20,628 nt of DNA from JAWXCH01 sp034440595 (GTDB taxonomy: Bacteria; Planctomycetota; Planctomycetia; Pirellulales; JALHPA01). Location: the NCBI GenBank assembly GCA_034440595.1, contig JAWXCH010000309.1:1-20628 (forward strand). The letters are read 5' to 3'. This document shows positions 1 to 7,732 of this stretch, piece by piece; position 1 is the first letter of the stretch, and each line of letters opens with the position of its first letter. The notes below the pieces were generated by a model. It saw only the letters and a program-made list of their open reading frames with translations, did not search any database and was not told where the DNA came from. The translations under genes and the position numbers were made by a program.

Positions 1-1
1 G

Positions 2-2200
2 AGCCTGACGATGCTGATGCTGGCCGGTACGCTGGTGCGGGCGGCGGAGATGGCCAACCCGACGCTGGTGATCGTGACCGACCGCAACGACCTGGACAAC
101 CAGCTCTTCGATACCTTTGCGATGGGCCGCGGCTTGCTGCGGCAGGACCCCGTGCAGGCCGAGAGTCGCGAGCATTTGCGAGAGCTTCTCGACCGCGCCA
201 GCGGCGGCGTGGTGTTTACAACGATCCACAAGTTCACCGAGAGCACCGAGAAGGATCCGGAGAAGCGCGCGATCAACAAACGGGCGAACATCGTGGTGAT
301 GGCGGACGAAGCGCACCGCAGCCAGTACGGATTCGTCGACGGCGGCGCGAAGTGGATGCGCGATGCGCTGCCGAACGCGACGTTCGTCGGCTTCACCGGC
401 ACGCCGCTCATCAACACCGACACGACGACGAAGGCGGTCTTCGGCGACTACGCCGACGTGTATGACATCCGGCAGGCGGTGGCGGACGGCGCGACGGTGC
501 CGCTCTACTACGAGCCGCGGATCGTGAAGCTGACGATCGACGAGAAAGGCGCGGAAGAAGGCGCGCGGATCGTCGCCGAGGCGGCGAAGGCGGAAGATGA
601 CGGCGAGGAGACAAGCGAAAACATCCGCATCCCGCTGGAGGCGTTGTACGGCGCGCCCGAGCGGCTGGAGCGTGTGGCGAAGTTCATCGTGGAGCACTGG
701 GAGCAGCGGCGCGGCGCGATGGAAGGCAAGGCGATGGTGGTGACGATGAGCCGTGACATCGCTGCGCGGTTGCATGACGAGATTGCCAAGCTCCGCCCCG
801 AGTGGGCATACGATGACGACGACAAGGGCGTGATGAAGGTGATCATGACCGGCGGGCCGGGCGATCCAGATTACATGGCCCGGCACGTGCGGAGTAAGGC
901 GCAGCGCAAGGCACTGGCGGATCGATTCAAAGACCCGGCGGATGACTTCCGCGTGGCGATCGTGGTGGACATGTGGCTGACGGGATTTGATGTGCCTTGC
1001 GCGCACACGATGTACGTGGACAAGCCGCTGGCCGGGCATAACCTGATGCAGGCAATCGCCCGAGTGAACCGCGTGTACGGCGAGAAGCCCGGCGGGCTGA
1101 TCGTGGATTTGATCGGTCTGGCCGATCCGCTGGCCGATGCGCTCAAGACGTACGCGAACGCGACGGGTGAAGACGAGAAGCCGATCAAAGAGTTGCAGGA
1201 CGAAGCGATTCCGGCGATGGAGTCGGCGTTCGAGCAGTTGCAAGGCTTTTTCCACGGTTTCGACTACACCGCGGCCCTCGACGCCGAACCGGCGCGGGTG
1301 CTTCGGATCTATCTGGGCGCGATCGATCACGTGCTGGACCTCAATCAAGCGGTGGGTGAGGAGACGGGCTGGAAGCGGTTCCGCGGGATGGTCAAGCGGC
1401 TCTCGACGGCGTTCGCGCTGTCGGTGCCGCGCGAGGAGACGAAGGGCATCGCGCCGCACCTGGCGTTCTTCCAGCGGATCGCGGCGATGATCCGCAAGCG
1501 GCTGGTTGACGATGCCGGGCCGACGACGGGCTCGGGTGGATCGTCCGACATCGACGCGGCCGTCCGGCAGGTGATCGGCGGCGCTGTGGATGCGGGCGAG
1601 GTGATCGACCTGTTCGCTGCCGCGGGTTTGGACGCGGCGCGGCTAGATATTCTGAGTGAGGATTTTCTGAACCGGGTCAGTGCGTTGGAGCAGAAGAACC
1701 TCGCGCTCGAGACGCTGCGGAAGCTGCTGACCGATCAGATCAAGATCAGCGAGCGGACGAACCTTGTGCAGGCGCGGAGGTTCCGCGAGGCGCTGGAGAA
1801 GGCGATGCTCGGCTACACAAACAAGCAGATCGGCACGGCCGAGATGATCGCGCAGCTGCTGGAGATGGCCAAGTGGGTTCGCGAGGCCAAGCGGCATGGC
1901 CAAGACCTCGGCCTCAACGACGAAGAGACTGCTTTCTATGACGCGCTGGCAGAGAACGGCTCGGCCAAGTCAGTCATGAAATCCGACCAGCTCCGCCTGA
2001 TGGCTCGCGAACTGGCCGAGATGGTCAAGAGAATGCCCAAGCTCGATTGGACGCAGCGGGAGAGCGTCCGCGCCGACCTTCGGCGCAAGGTTCGGCGGCT
2101 GCTGGCGATGTACGGCTATCCCCCCGATCTCTCCGAAGACGCCACGCAACTTGTTCTGAAACAAGCCGAACTCTCGACCGATCACGCTGTCGAACTGTAA
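2..2200 (+). CDS. hsdR: Type I restriction endonuclease subunit R (HsdR), 5' part missing
   Basis: This is the motor and cleavage subunit of a type I restriction-modification complex, which translocates DNA using ATP and cuts unmodified DNA. The frame is open from position 2 and begins with SLTM, the residues right after the GK of the family's Walker A loop (GSGKSLTM). The N-terminal nuclease domain and the P-loop itself are therefore outside the window. Visible superfamily 2 helicase motifs are IVTDRNDLDNQL, the DEAH box in VVMADEAHRSQYG (near codon 103), GFTGTPL (near codon 133), DMWLTGFDVP, and motif VI QAIARVNRVYG (nt about 1046-1080). A long charged helical C-terminal region follows, as in HsdR proteins that dock on HsdM. 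The hsdM and hsdS partners are not in the window and may lie upstream. By eye the gene is richer in G+C than its neighbours, suggesting acquisition. The family call is very secure. Confidence 0.95.
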   Translation, partial: SLTMLMLAGTLVRAAEMANPTLVIVTDRNDLDNQLFDTFAMGRGLLRQDPVQAESREHLRELLDRASGGVVFTTIHKFTESTEKDPEKRAINKRANIVVMADEAHRSQYGFVDGGAKWMRDALPNATFVGFTGTPLINTDTTTKAVFGDYADVYDIRQAVADGATVPLYYEPRIVKLTIDEKGAEEGARIVAEAAKAEDDGEETSENIRIPLEALYGAPERLERVAKFIVEHWEQRRGAMEGKAMVVTMSRDIAARLHDEIAKLRPEWAYDDDDKGVMKVIMTGGPGDPDYMARHVRSKAQRKALADRFKDPADDFRVAIVVDMWLTGFDVPCAHTMYVDKPLAGHNLMQAIARVNRVYGEKPGGLIVDLIGLADPLADALKTYANATGEDEKPIKELQDEAIPAMESAFEQLQGFFHGFDYTAALDAEPARVLRIYLGAIDHVLDLNQAVGEETGWKRFRGMVKRLSTAFALSVPREETKGIAPHLAFFQRIAAMIRKRLVDDAGPTTGSGGSSDIDAAVRQVIGGAVDAGEVIDLFAAAGLDAARLDILSEDFLNRVSALEQKNLALETLRKLLTDQIKISERTNLVQARRFREALEKAMLGYTNKQIGTAEMIAQLLEMAKWVREAKRHGQDLGLNDEETAFYDALAENGSAKSVMKSDQLRLMARELAEMVKRMPKLDWTQRESVRADLRRKVRRLLAMYGYPPDLSEDATQLVLKQAELSTDHAVEL

Positions 2201-2222
2201 AAGTTCGACCATTTCCTTCTTG

Positions 2223-2249
2223 AAAAAAAGCCAGCACCTCTGCTAGGCT
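2223..2249 (-). terminator. Intrinsic terminator for the GNAT gene
   Basis: On the minus strand AGCC-T-AGCA pairs with TGCTGGCT around a GAGG loop, giving 8 pairs with one bulged T. The hairpin is followed directly by a run of T (plus-strand A run 2223-2229). It lies about 135 nt past the stop of the minus-strand acetyltransferase gene. On the plus strand no T run follows, so it should not act as an hsdR terminator. Confidence 0.7.
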
Positions 2250-2274
2250 GATTCAAGGGCAATCTAATGACTGG

Positions 2275-2294
2275 TTTCCCGCCTGCGCGGGAAA
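2275..2294. repeat. Perfect 8-bp palindromic hairpin (TTTCCCGC/GCGGGAAA)
   Basis: TTTCCCGC (2275-2282) and GCGGGAAA (2287-2294) flank a CTGC loop. It sits between convergent genes and lacks a T run on either side. The core resembles the short CCCGC...GCGGG palindromes that are dispersed in many bacterial genomes. Only one copy is seen in this window. Confidence 0.5.
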
Positions 2295-2384
2295 GACGGG
2301 AGGGCTGCGCCTTTGAGAGTAGAAAAGGTGAGAGTAGTAAGTAGTATTCTGCGTTTTGAATGGTCGACCTCTTCTCGCACTCGG

Positions 2385-2870
2385 CTACGGCACGGGGACA
2401 GTGCCTGCTACGTTTCGCCGCATCAGTGCATACGGCAGCACCTGTCCACGCAACTCGCGCAGGCGGTGTTCGACGACTTCAAAACCGAACTTTGCAAAGA
2501 ACGGCTGCGCGGTCAGGCTGACGTGGGAGGTCAGTTCAACGATGCCTTGTTCGGCTGCTTCCAGAAATATCCGCTCCATCAATGCGCGGCCAATGCCACG
2601 CCGCGGGGCATCCCCTGCGACAAAAAACGTATCGACGGACCCCGTCGGTTGAACGTCCGCAAAGCCGACGATGCGGCCGTCCAGCTCGGCGACGAATGGC
2701 CGGTTCGCGGTAATCCGATTTTTCCACACTTCGCGGTCAAGCTTTTCCGGTGCCCAGGCGTTGAGTTGCTCGGGGGTGTAATCTGCCGCGGCGATCTGCC
2801 GGACACTAGACCGAAAGACGGCCAGCAGCGGTAGTTCGTCCCCCGGTTGAAAAGTGCGGATCTGAATCAC
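2385..2870 (-). CDS. GNAT-family N-acetyltransferase, YafP-like
   Basis: The product is a 161-residue single-domain acetyltransferase that transfers acetyl from acetyl-CoA to an unknown amine. The N-terminus (IQIRTFQPGDELPLLAVF, then YTPEQLNAWAP) matches the pattern of the E. coli YafP group. The acetyl-CoA pyrophosphate-binding loop is RRGIGRA near residues 90-96, preceded by the strand DTFFV. The C-terminal ASLTAQ-type segment SLTAQPFFAKFGFEVV (residues 118-133) is also typical of that group. The start is GTG at 2870, chosen because it gives the usual N-terminus; the ribosome site is weak. It is transcribed alone, convergent with hsdR, and ends in a clear intrinsic terminator. The last few residues (AGTVPVP) are encoded by the small GGGGACA hairpin, so the natural C-terminus may have been extended by a repeat. 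The substrate cannot be told from sequence. Confidence 0.88.
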   Translation of the reverse strand: MIQIRTFQPGDELPLLAVFRSSVRQIAAADYTPEQLNAWAPEKLDREVWKNRITANRPFVAELDGRIVGFADVQPTGSVDTFFVAGDAPRRGIGRALMERIFLEAAEQGIVELTSHVSLTAQPFFAKFGFEVVEHRLRELRGQVLPYALMRRNVAGTVPVP

Positions 2871-2888
2871 TGGGCGGCCTGCGGAATG

Positions 2889-2900
2889 TGTAACGTTACA
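2889..2900. promoter_or_regulatory. Perfect 12-bp palindrome TGTAACGTTACA, possible operator
   Basis: The palindrome is 18 nt upstream of the GTG start of the acetyltransferase gene, where a repressor would commonly act. No matching regulator can be assigned, and a 12-bp palindrome can arise by chance. Confidence 0.3.
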
Positions 2901-2968
2901 ACTTTGGCGTTTGATATGAGGACTCAGTTTACACTGGTTGGTTTCGCTGCGGCAGTATTTGCGCGGCG

Positions 2969-2992
2969 CACTGGCGGAGCCAGTGGCACACG
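2969..2992. repeat. 24-bp dispersed motif, copy 1 (perfect 7-bp hairpin)
   Basis: The core is CACTGGC-GGA-GCCAGTG, a 7-bp stem with a 3-nt loop, followed by GCACACG. A copy matching at 22 of 24 positions lies at 7733-7756. Both copies lie upstream of a plus-strand gene start. Confidence 0.65.
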
Positions 2993-2998
2993 TTACGT

Positions 2999-3052
2999 TC
3001 CCTCACCCGCGGCTGATACCGCGACCTCTCCCGCAAGCGGAAGAGGTGAAGG
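2999..3052 (+). repeat. Bipartite hairpin repeat, copy 1
   Basis: The 54-bp element has an outer CCCTCACC/GGTGAAGG pairing that encloses two hairpins. The first is CGCGG-CTGATA-CCGCG. The second is ACCTCTCCCGC facing GCGGAAGAGGT, with one mismatch. An inverted copy of the same length lies at 15456-15509. The first hairpin differs between the copies, but pairing is kept on both arms. This is the signature of a REP-like palindromic element. Confidence 0.8.
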
Positions 3053-3153
3053 GGCGTGAGAGCGTTTGCAAGTCCTTGCATTTCGGCCGCGGCTCCGCTC
3101 AAGTAGAAACAGTCTAATAGCAGCGATACGCGACGAGAGAAAGGAGCAACAGG

Positions 3154-3375
3154 GTGAACGATATTCTCAAAAAAGCGCGATTCACGTTCATCGTGCTGTT
3201 CTTCTTGATGATTTTTGCGGTTCCGTTGCTCGGGATTATTTGGATCGGGCTGGGGGCGGTAATCGCCGGCGTGTTTATCATCGGCGGGCTGATTCTGCTG
3301 CAATTGCCGATCTACTGGATGCTTCGCAAGTCGCTGCAAAGTGAGCAGCAGACGCCGGATGAAACGCGATTATAG
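3154..3375 (+). CDS. Small two-helix membrane protein, function unknown
   Basis: This 73-residue protein starts at GTG, with a good ribosome site AAGGAG (3141-3146) seven bases before it; that site decides the start. After a short basic N-terminus (NDILKKAR), residues about 9-31 form one hydrophobic helix (FTFIVLFFLMIFAVPLLGII). Residues about 33-56 form a second (GLGAVIAGVFIIGGLILLQL). The tail is charged (RKSLQSEQQTPDETRL). Nothing in it points to a catalytic or binding role, and I do not recognise a family. It is a lone gene between repeat-filled spacers. The strong ribosome site and clean hydrophobic pattern argue that it is real. Confidence 0.7.
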   Translation: MNDILKKARFTFIVLFFLMIFAVPLLGIIWIGLGAVIAGVFIIGGLILLQLPIYWMLRKSLQSEQQTPDETRL

Positions 3376-3584
3376 CGGTGTATGGGGACGCGACATGACA
3401 CAATCAGCCGCAACGCGCTAGCGTCCGGTTAACAAAATGCCCGCAGGAACCAGGGGCTAGTACCCTCTGGCTGATGGCATCGAAAGCGTTCCTCCCCGCT
3501 CCTGGTTCTGCACTTCCGTAGCGGATATTATGACGGATTGTCTTTCTACCAAAATTCTCCGCAGTAGCCCCGGGCGAGCCAATC
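3376..3584. other. Intergenic spacer before uvrA with repeat remnants
   Basis: No gene is seen. Positions 3407-3431 carry a GCGCTAGCGTCCGGTTA-type arm related to the inverted repeat at 7647-7709. An imperfect inverted repeat follows: GCAGGAACCAGGGGC (3443-3457) against GCTCCTGGTTCTGC (3498-3511). Inside it is a smaller CCAGGGG/CCCTCTGG pairing. It could form a long leader hairpin ahead of uvrA. Confidence 0.5.
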
Positions 3585-6515
3585 GTGACAGACCGCGTTA
3601 TTTCACTACGCAAAGTCGCGGTGCATAACCTGAAGCAGGTCGACCTGGACCTGCCGCATCAGCGGCTGATTGTGTTTTGCGGCGTGAGTGGCAGCGGCAA
3701 GTCCAGCCTGGCACTGGACACGCTGTATGCCGAAGGGCAGCGGCGCTACATCGAAAGTTTTTCGCCGTATACGCGGCAATTTTTGGAGCGATTGGACAAG
3801 CCGGATGCGGAGTCCATCACTGGGCTGCCCCCGGCGATTGCGGTGACGCATAAAAACGTCAGCCGCTCGGGCCGCTCGACCGTCGGCACCACGACGGAAA
3901 TCAACGACTACCTGCGGCTGTTGTTTGCCAAGCAAGGCCGCGTGACTTGCGCGAGATGCCAGACCAAGGTGCGGCGCGATAGCCCGGCGAGTGTGGCGGA
4001 GTTGCTGCTGCGGTTGCCGGATGGGGCGCGATACATTGTGGCGGCACCGCTGCAATTGACAACGCAGATGGACTGCGCGGATCAGATCGCCGCACAACTG
4101 AAGGAGCAAGGGTATCTGCGCGTGATTGTTAGTGGCAGGACGGTACGTCTGGATGAAGGAGAGCCGGGCGAATTGCTGAGTGGTGCATCGGAATTGCTGG
4201 TGGTGATTGATCGATTGACCGCAGGGAGTACCACACCACAGCGGATTCGGGACTCGCTGGAGAGTGCATTTCGTGTCGGCGAGGGAGCCAGTGCGGTTTT
4301 GCTGGATTCTGAGAAGGCACCGGAGTCTTGGTCAGCCGGACAGGGACGCGCGGCGAATCTGGACGATCGCACTTGGTGGGAAGTTCGTTTCAGCGACCGC
4401 ATGCAATGTGGCACCTGCGGGACGTTGTACATTGAGCCGGAGCCTCGGCTGTTCAGCTTTAACAGCCCGTTGGGTGCTTGTCCTGAGTGTGAAGGCTTTG
4501 GTACGCGCAGCGAGATCGACATGGAGCTGGTTGTGCCGGATCCGAAGAAAACGCTGCGCGAAGGGGCGATTGCACCTTGGAGAACGCCCGCGTATGTGCA
4601 CGAGCTGGAGGAATTAATTGCGCTGGCGGGTGACTATGACCTGCCGCTGGACGTGCCATATAGAAAGCTGACGGAAGCGCAGCGGCGGATTGTTATCGAA
4701 GGAGTACCAGAGCGAAAGTTTGGTGGGCTGACTGGGTTCTTTGCCTGGCTGGAGCGCAAGAAGTACAAGATGCATATCCGCGTCTTTCAAAAACGCTGGC
4801 GAAAGCAGCAGCCGTGCAGTGCGTGCAACGGCACGCGGTTGCGACCCGAGGCACTGGCCGTGCAGGTGGCAGGATTGAATTTTCCGGCGGTACTGGCCAA
4901 GAAGATCGAGGACTGCTTAGCGTTTTTGCAGGAACTGCCCGATAGTTCCGAAACCTCTGCTGCGGAATCAATCGCAGCGGCGAACGGCGCAGCATCGAAC
5001 GGAGCAGTATCGAACGGTTCGGTGCCAATTGCCGGCCGGCTGGCGCTTACGCAGCTTCGGTCACGGCTCGGTTTTTTGTGTTCGGTTGGACTAGGGTATC
5101 TCACGCTGGATCGTGCGCTGAAAACGCTGAGCGGGGGAGAACTGGCACGTGTGACGCTGACCGCTACGCTCGGTTCCAGTCTGGTGCAGATGCTATATGT
5201 ACTGGATGAGCCTTCGGTTGGCTTGCACCCGGCGGATGTTGATCGATTGGTGCAGGCGATTGTTTCGCTGCGCGACCGCGGTAATTCGGTTGTTGTCGTC
5301 GAGCATGAAGAAACTCTGATTCGTGCCGCCGATCAAATTGTTGAGGTCGGCCCTGGTGCTGGCGAACGAGGGGGGCAAATTGTTTTTCAAGGTACGCCGC
5401 AAGAAATCGAGCAATGCACGACCAGTGTAACCGGTGATTTTCTAGCCGGGCGGCGCGGGGTGACTGGCCCACGAACGCGGCGGACGCCAACGCACGGTTG
5501 GATTCGGCTGAGCGGTGCCAGCGGGAACAATTTGCAGAATTTGACGGTCGATTTTCCGCTGGGCTTGCTATGCGTAGTCAGTGGTGTGAGCGGTGCCGGC
5601 AAGAGTACGCTGGTCGACGAGACGCTGTACCCGGCGTTGTTGCAGCGCAAGCGAATGGAAGGCCCGCGACCGTTGACGTTTTCCGATGTGATTGGAGATA
5701 GCCAGGTCGAAGATGTGATGCTGGTCGATCAAAGCCCGATTGGGCGGTCTCCACGGTCGAATCCGGTGACGTATATCAAGGCGTTCGATGAGATTCGCGC
5801 GGTCTTCGCCGATACGCTGGAGGCACGCACGCACAATTTTACGGCGGGGCAATTCAGCTTTAATGTCGATGGTGGCCGCTGCACGCAATGCGAAGGGGAT
5901 GGGTATCTGCAGATCGACATGCAGTTTCTGGCGGATGTGTTTATGAAGTGCCCGTCGTGCCAGGGGAAGCGTTATCGTAAAGAAATCTTGAAGGTCCATT
6001 ATCGCGGGCGCAGCATTGCCGATGTGCTGGAGATGACGGTTCGCGAGGCGTTCGCTTTTTTTCGTGGGCTGCCCAAGGTGCAGGCACGGCTGAAGCAGTT
6101 GATTGATGTGGGGCTGGATTATCTGCGGCTGGGGCAGCCGGCCAACACGTTATCGGGCGGAGAGGCACAGCGGCTGAAACTGGCGGCCTATATGTCTAGC
6201 GCGAAACGATCGCGGACGCTGTTTATTTTGGACGAACCGACGACCGGGCTGCACTTTGCCGATGTCACACAACTGCTAGACTGTTTTGAGGGGTTGCTGT
6301 CGGTCGGGCACTCGCTGATTGTTGTCGAGCACAACTTGCAATTGATGAAGTCGGCGGATTATATCATCGACCTTGGCCCAGGTGCTGCCGAGCAAGGTGG
6401 CCAGATTGTGGCAGCGGGCACGCCGGAGGAAGTGGCACAGAACCCGCAATCGGCGACCGGCCGACTGCTGGCGGCAACCTTCGCACGCGAGCGAGAACTG
6501 ATGGCGGGGATTTAG
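3585..6515 (+). CDS. uvrA: UvrA-family excinuclease ATPase (divergent type)
   Basis: UvrA is the damage-scanning ATPase dimer of nucleotide excision repair, handing damaged DNA to UvrB. This 976-residue protein, close to the usual 940-970, has two ABC ATPase modules. Walker A loops are GVSGSGKSS (from residue 33) and GVSGAGKST (from 667). Signature motifs are LSGGELARV (515) and LSGGEAQRL (856). Walker B motifs are MLYVLDEPSVGLH (536) and LFILDEPTTGLH (879). Zinc cysteines are 275/278 with 299/302 (around RLFSFNSP) and 766/769 with 789/792. QSPIGRSPRSNP (716) is also conserved. Differences from textbook UvrA are the first signature (ELARVTLTATLG), the PAIAVTHKNVSRSGRSTVGT segment, and a low-complexity NGAASNGAVSNGSV linker (467-480). 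It may be a lineage-specific UvrA or a second paralogue. The GTG start gives the normal N-terminus. The gene appears to be transcribed singly, with a paired hairpin after it. Confidence 0.92.
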   Translation: MTDRVISLRKVAVHNLKQVDLDLPHQRLIVFCGVSGSGKSSLALDTLYAEGQRRYIESFSPYTRQFLERLDKPDAESITGLPPAIAVTHKNVSRSGRSTVGTTTEINDYLRLLFAKQGRVTCARCQTKVRRDSPASVAELLLRLPDGARYIVAAPLQLTTQMDCADQIAAQLKEQGYLRVIVSGRTVRLDEGEPGELLSGASELLVVIDRLTAGSTTPQRIRDSLESAFRVGEGASAVLLDSEKAPESWSAGQGRAANLDDRTWWEVRFSDRMQCGTCGTLYIEPEPRLFSFNSPLGACPECEGFGTRSEIDMELVVPDPKKTLREGAIAPWRTPAYVHELEELIALAGDYDLPLDVPYRKLTEAQRRIVIEGVPERKFGGLTGFFAWLERKKYKMHIRVFQKRWRKQQPCSACNGTRLRPEALAVQVAGLNFPAVLAKKIEDCLAFLQELPDSSETSAAESIAAANGAASNGAVSNGSVPIAGRLALTQLRSRLGFLCSVGLGYLTLDRALKTLSGGELARVTLTATLGSSLVQMLYVLDEPSVGLHPADVDRLVQAIVSLRDRGNSVVVVEHEETLIRAADQIVEVGPGAGERGGQIVFQGTPQEIEQCTTSVTGDFLAGRRGVTGPRTRRTPTHGWIRLSGASGNNLQNLTVDFPLGLLCVVSGVSGAGKSTLVDETLYPALLQRKRMEGPRPLTFSDVIGDSQVEDVMLVDQSPIGRSPRSNPVTYIKAFDEIRAVFADTLEARTHNFTAGQFSFNVDGGRCTQCEGDGYLQIDMQFLADVFMKCPSCQGKRYRKEILKVHYRGRSIADVLEMTVREAFAFFRGLPKVQARLKQLIDVGLDYLRLGQPANTLSGGEAQRLKLAAYMSSAKRSRTLFILDEPTTGLHFADVTQLLDCFEGLLSVGHSLIVVEHNLQLMKSADYIIDLGPGAAEQGGQIVAAGTPEEVAQNPQSATGRLLAATFARERELMAGI
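4983..5027 (+). repeat. 15-bp tandem repeat inside uvrA
   Basis: Three imperfect 15-bp units, each starting AACGG (4983, 4998, 5013), encode the N-G-A/S-S linker of the UvrA protein just before its first signature module. The reading frame is kept, so copy-number change would lengthen or shorten the linker by five residues. Confidence 0.6.
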
Positions 6516-6632
6516 GCTACAGTCGCCTTTCGCTCCGCGAAAGAGTGCTTAACTCGGACAGCAGGCTTAAAGCAACATCATAGCATTTACTAGCCGGTGC
6601 TCTTTCACGGAGTGAAAGGCAACAGCCACACA
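6515..6632. repeat. Paired inverted repeat after uvrA, each arm itself a hairpin
   Basis: The left arm carries CTTTCGC-TCC-GCGAAAG (6527-6543). The right arm carries CTTTCAC-GGA-GTGAAAG (6602-6618). Each is a perfect 7-bp stem with a 3-nt loop. The flanks also pair: GGCTACAGTCGC before the left arm against GGCAACAGCC after the right, and GAGTGC against GTGCTC. The element begins on the last base of the uvrA stop codon and ends 17-20 nt before the next start. It is likely a dispersed palindromic element that may also end or stabilise the uvrA transcript. No T run is present. Confidence 0.7.
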
Positions 6633-6648
6633 CTCACAAAGCTTTTCC

Positions 6649-7611
6649 TTGAACGACACGTTGAACCAACCTGACTTTATCCTTGGCGATTCGAGCGATG
6701 CCGTAGCGCGGCTATATGTCCGCGTGCCGCGCGAGGAATCGGCTGCCGGTGCGATTCTGCAAGGACAGATCAGCGGGCCGGATTGCCGCTACGCGGATAC
6801 GTTGCGCACGACTGTGAAGTTGCGCGATAAAGGCCCTGGCCCGACGTTGCTGGCCGAGGTGGCGATACCCGAGCCGTGCTACTGGACGCCGGAGCTGCCG
6901 TTTTTGTACCGCGTGAAGGTAGCGATCGAGCAAGGTAATTCCGAACGGCTCGAAGCAACGGCCATAGCAAAGGCAGAAATGAGTCTCTCGCGACAGATTG
7001 GCCTGCGTAGACTCGGCGCGCGCAATCGTTCGCTGTTCTTGAGTGGCAAACGGTATGTCCCACGCGGAAGGTTTCTGGCTGCGCCCAACGAGCAGGCTGT
7101 CGAAGATGCTCATGCGGCGGAAGGAGCGATTTGGACTGTGTCCCCTGCGGAGCAACTTTGCGAACAGGCTAGCGAGATCGGTGTACTGCTGGTCGCGCAG
7201 ATGCCCGCCGAGCTATCCGGCAGTGAACTAGTCGCTGAAGTGCGTCGCTTAGCACGGTGGCCGGCGGTCGGAGTGGTGTTGCTGGGTGAGAGTGAGAAAA
7301 AGCGAGATATCGTCACATTGCGCCGAGCTGCACCGAATTTGTTATTTGCAGTGCCGTTTCGAGCGGAGCTGGCAACAAGCGATCCTGCATCGGATATCGC
7401 AGATCTTCTGTGGCTGAGTGTGGAGAGCGCAAGCGAGCACGACTTGGCAGCATTGCGCAATTGCCGCTGGCCGATTTTGGTTCAAGGAGTGGGCGTAGCC
7501 AGTAAGGTTCTGCAAGAGAGTGAAGACTGGACCGCGGCGCGACGGAGAGTCGATCTACTTCAGGACACGATGGCGGAGCATGGCGATTTTGCGGGGTACT
7601 TTGTGCGGTAA
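6649..7611 (+). CDS. Hypothetical protein resembling a degenerate glycoside hydrolase 2 fragment
   Basis: I do not recognise this 320-residue protein as a named family. Its motif order resembles glycoside hydrolase family 2. A beta-rich N-terminal part ends with CYWTPELPFLYRVKV (77-91), like the last strands of the GH2 immunoglobulin-like domain. IGLRRL (117-122) and FLSGKRYVPRG (130-140) then follow, like the entry to the GH2 barrel (IGFR...NGKP...RG). EIGVLLVAQMP (176-186) and WPAVGVVLLGESE (204-216) match the barrel strands before the usual N-E acid/base pair, but here the Asn is Gly. The protein ends about where half the barrel would remain, so activity is doubtful. The start is TTG at 6649, because no ATG occurs before residue 111 and the N-terminal homology needs an upstream start; the ribosome site is poor. 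It shares the strand with uvrA and the downstream adenylyltransferase gene but is separated from both by repeats. Confidence 0.7.
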   Translation: MNDTLNQPDFILGDSSDAVARLYVRVPREESAAGAILQGQISGPDCRYADTLRTTVKLRDKGPGPTLLAEVAIPEPCYWTPELPFLYRVKVAIEQGNSERLEATAIAKAEMSLSRQIGLRRLGARNRSLFLSGKRYVPRGRFLAAPNEQAVEDAHAAEGAIWTVSPAEQLCEQASEIGVLLVAQMPAELSGSELVAEVRRLARWPAVGVVLLGESEKKRDIVTLRRAAPNLLFAVPFRAELATSDPASDIADLLWLSVESASEHDLAALRNCRWPILVQGVGVASKVLQESEDWTAARRRVDLLQDTMAEHGDFAGYFVR

Positions 7612-7646
7612 TTCGTGGCACGGGCAAATAATGCGATACAATATTG

Positions 7647-7709
7647 TAACCCGAAGCGCCAGCGAGACGCAGCACGTTTGACGAATTTCCTCGCTAGCGC
7701 GTCGGGTTA
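7647..7709. repeat. TAACCCG inverted repeat with 21-nt arms
   Basis: The left arm 7647-7667 (TAACCCGAAGCGCCAGCG...) and right arm 7689-7709 (...CGCTAGCGCGTCGGGTTA) are reverse complements at 18 of 21 positions, with a 21-nt loop. Single related arms occur at 3407-3431 and 19768-19792. The layout suggests a small dispersed palindromic element. Confidence 0.7.
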
Positions 7710-7732
7710 ATATGCGGTCGACTCGACAACGA

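Larger units (their letters stand above)
2201..2384. other. Intergenic region between convergent hsdR and GNAT gene
   Basis: No gene is supported here. It holds two hairpins, listed separately. The one at 2223-2249 is a minus-strand terminator, and the one at 2275-2294 is a perfect 8-bp stem. The end of the region and the last GNAT codons (about 2391-2407) contain GGCAC-GGGGACA-GTGCC, a small 5-bp hairpin. Confidence 0.6.
2871..3153. other. Intergenic region rich in repeats (between divergent genes)
   Basis: This 283-bp stretch separates the GNAT gene (minus) from a small membrane-protein gene (plus). It contains the perfect palindrome TGTAACGTTACA (2889-2900), a copy of the 24-bp motif at 2969-2992, and a copy of the bipartite hairpin at 2999-3052. 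I see no convincing gene or strong promoter in it. Confidence 0.6.

Noticed and set aside
2313..2834. Plus-strand open frame of 173 codons
   Set aside because: It lies over the GNAT gene, whose minus-strand product has clear family motifs. The plus product has no recognisable pattern.
2999..3052. CRISPR-type repeats
   Set aside because: The two copies are 12 kb apart in opposite orientation with no spacer array, so this is a dispersed palindromic element.
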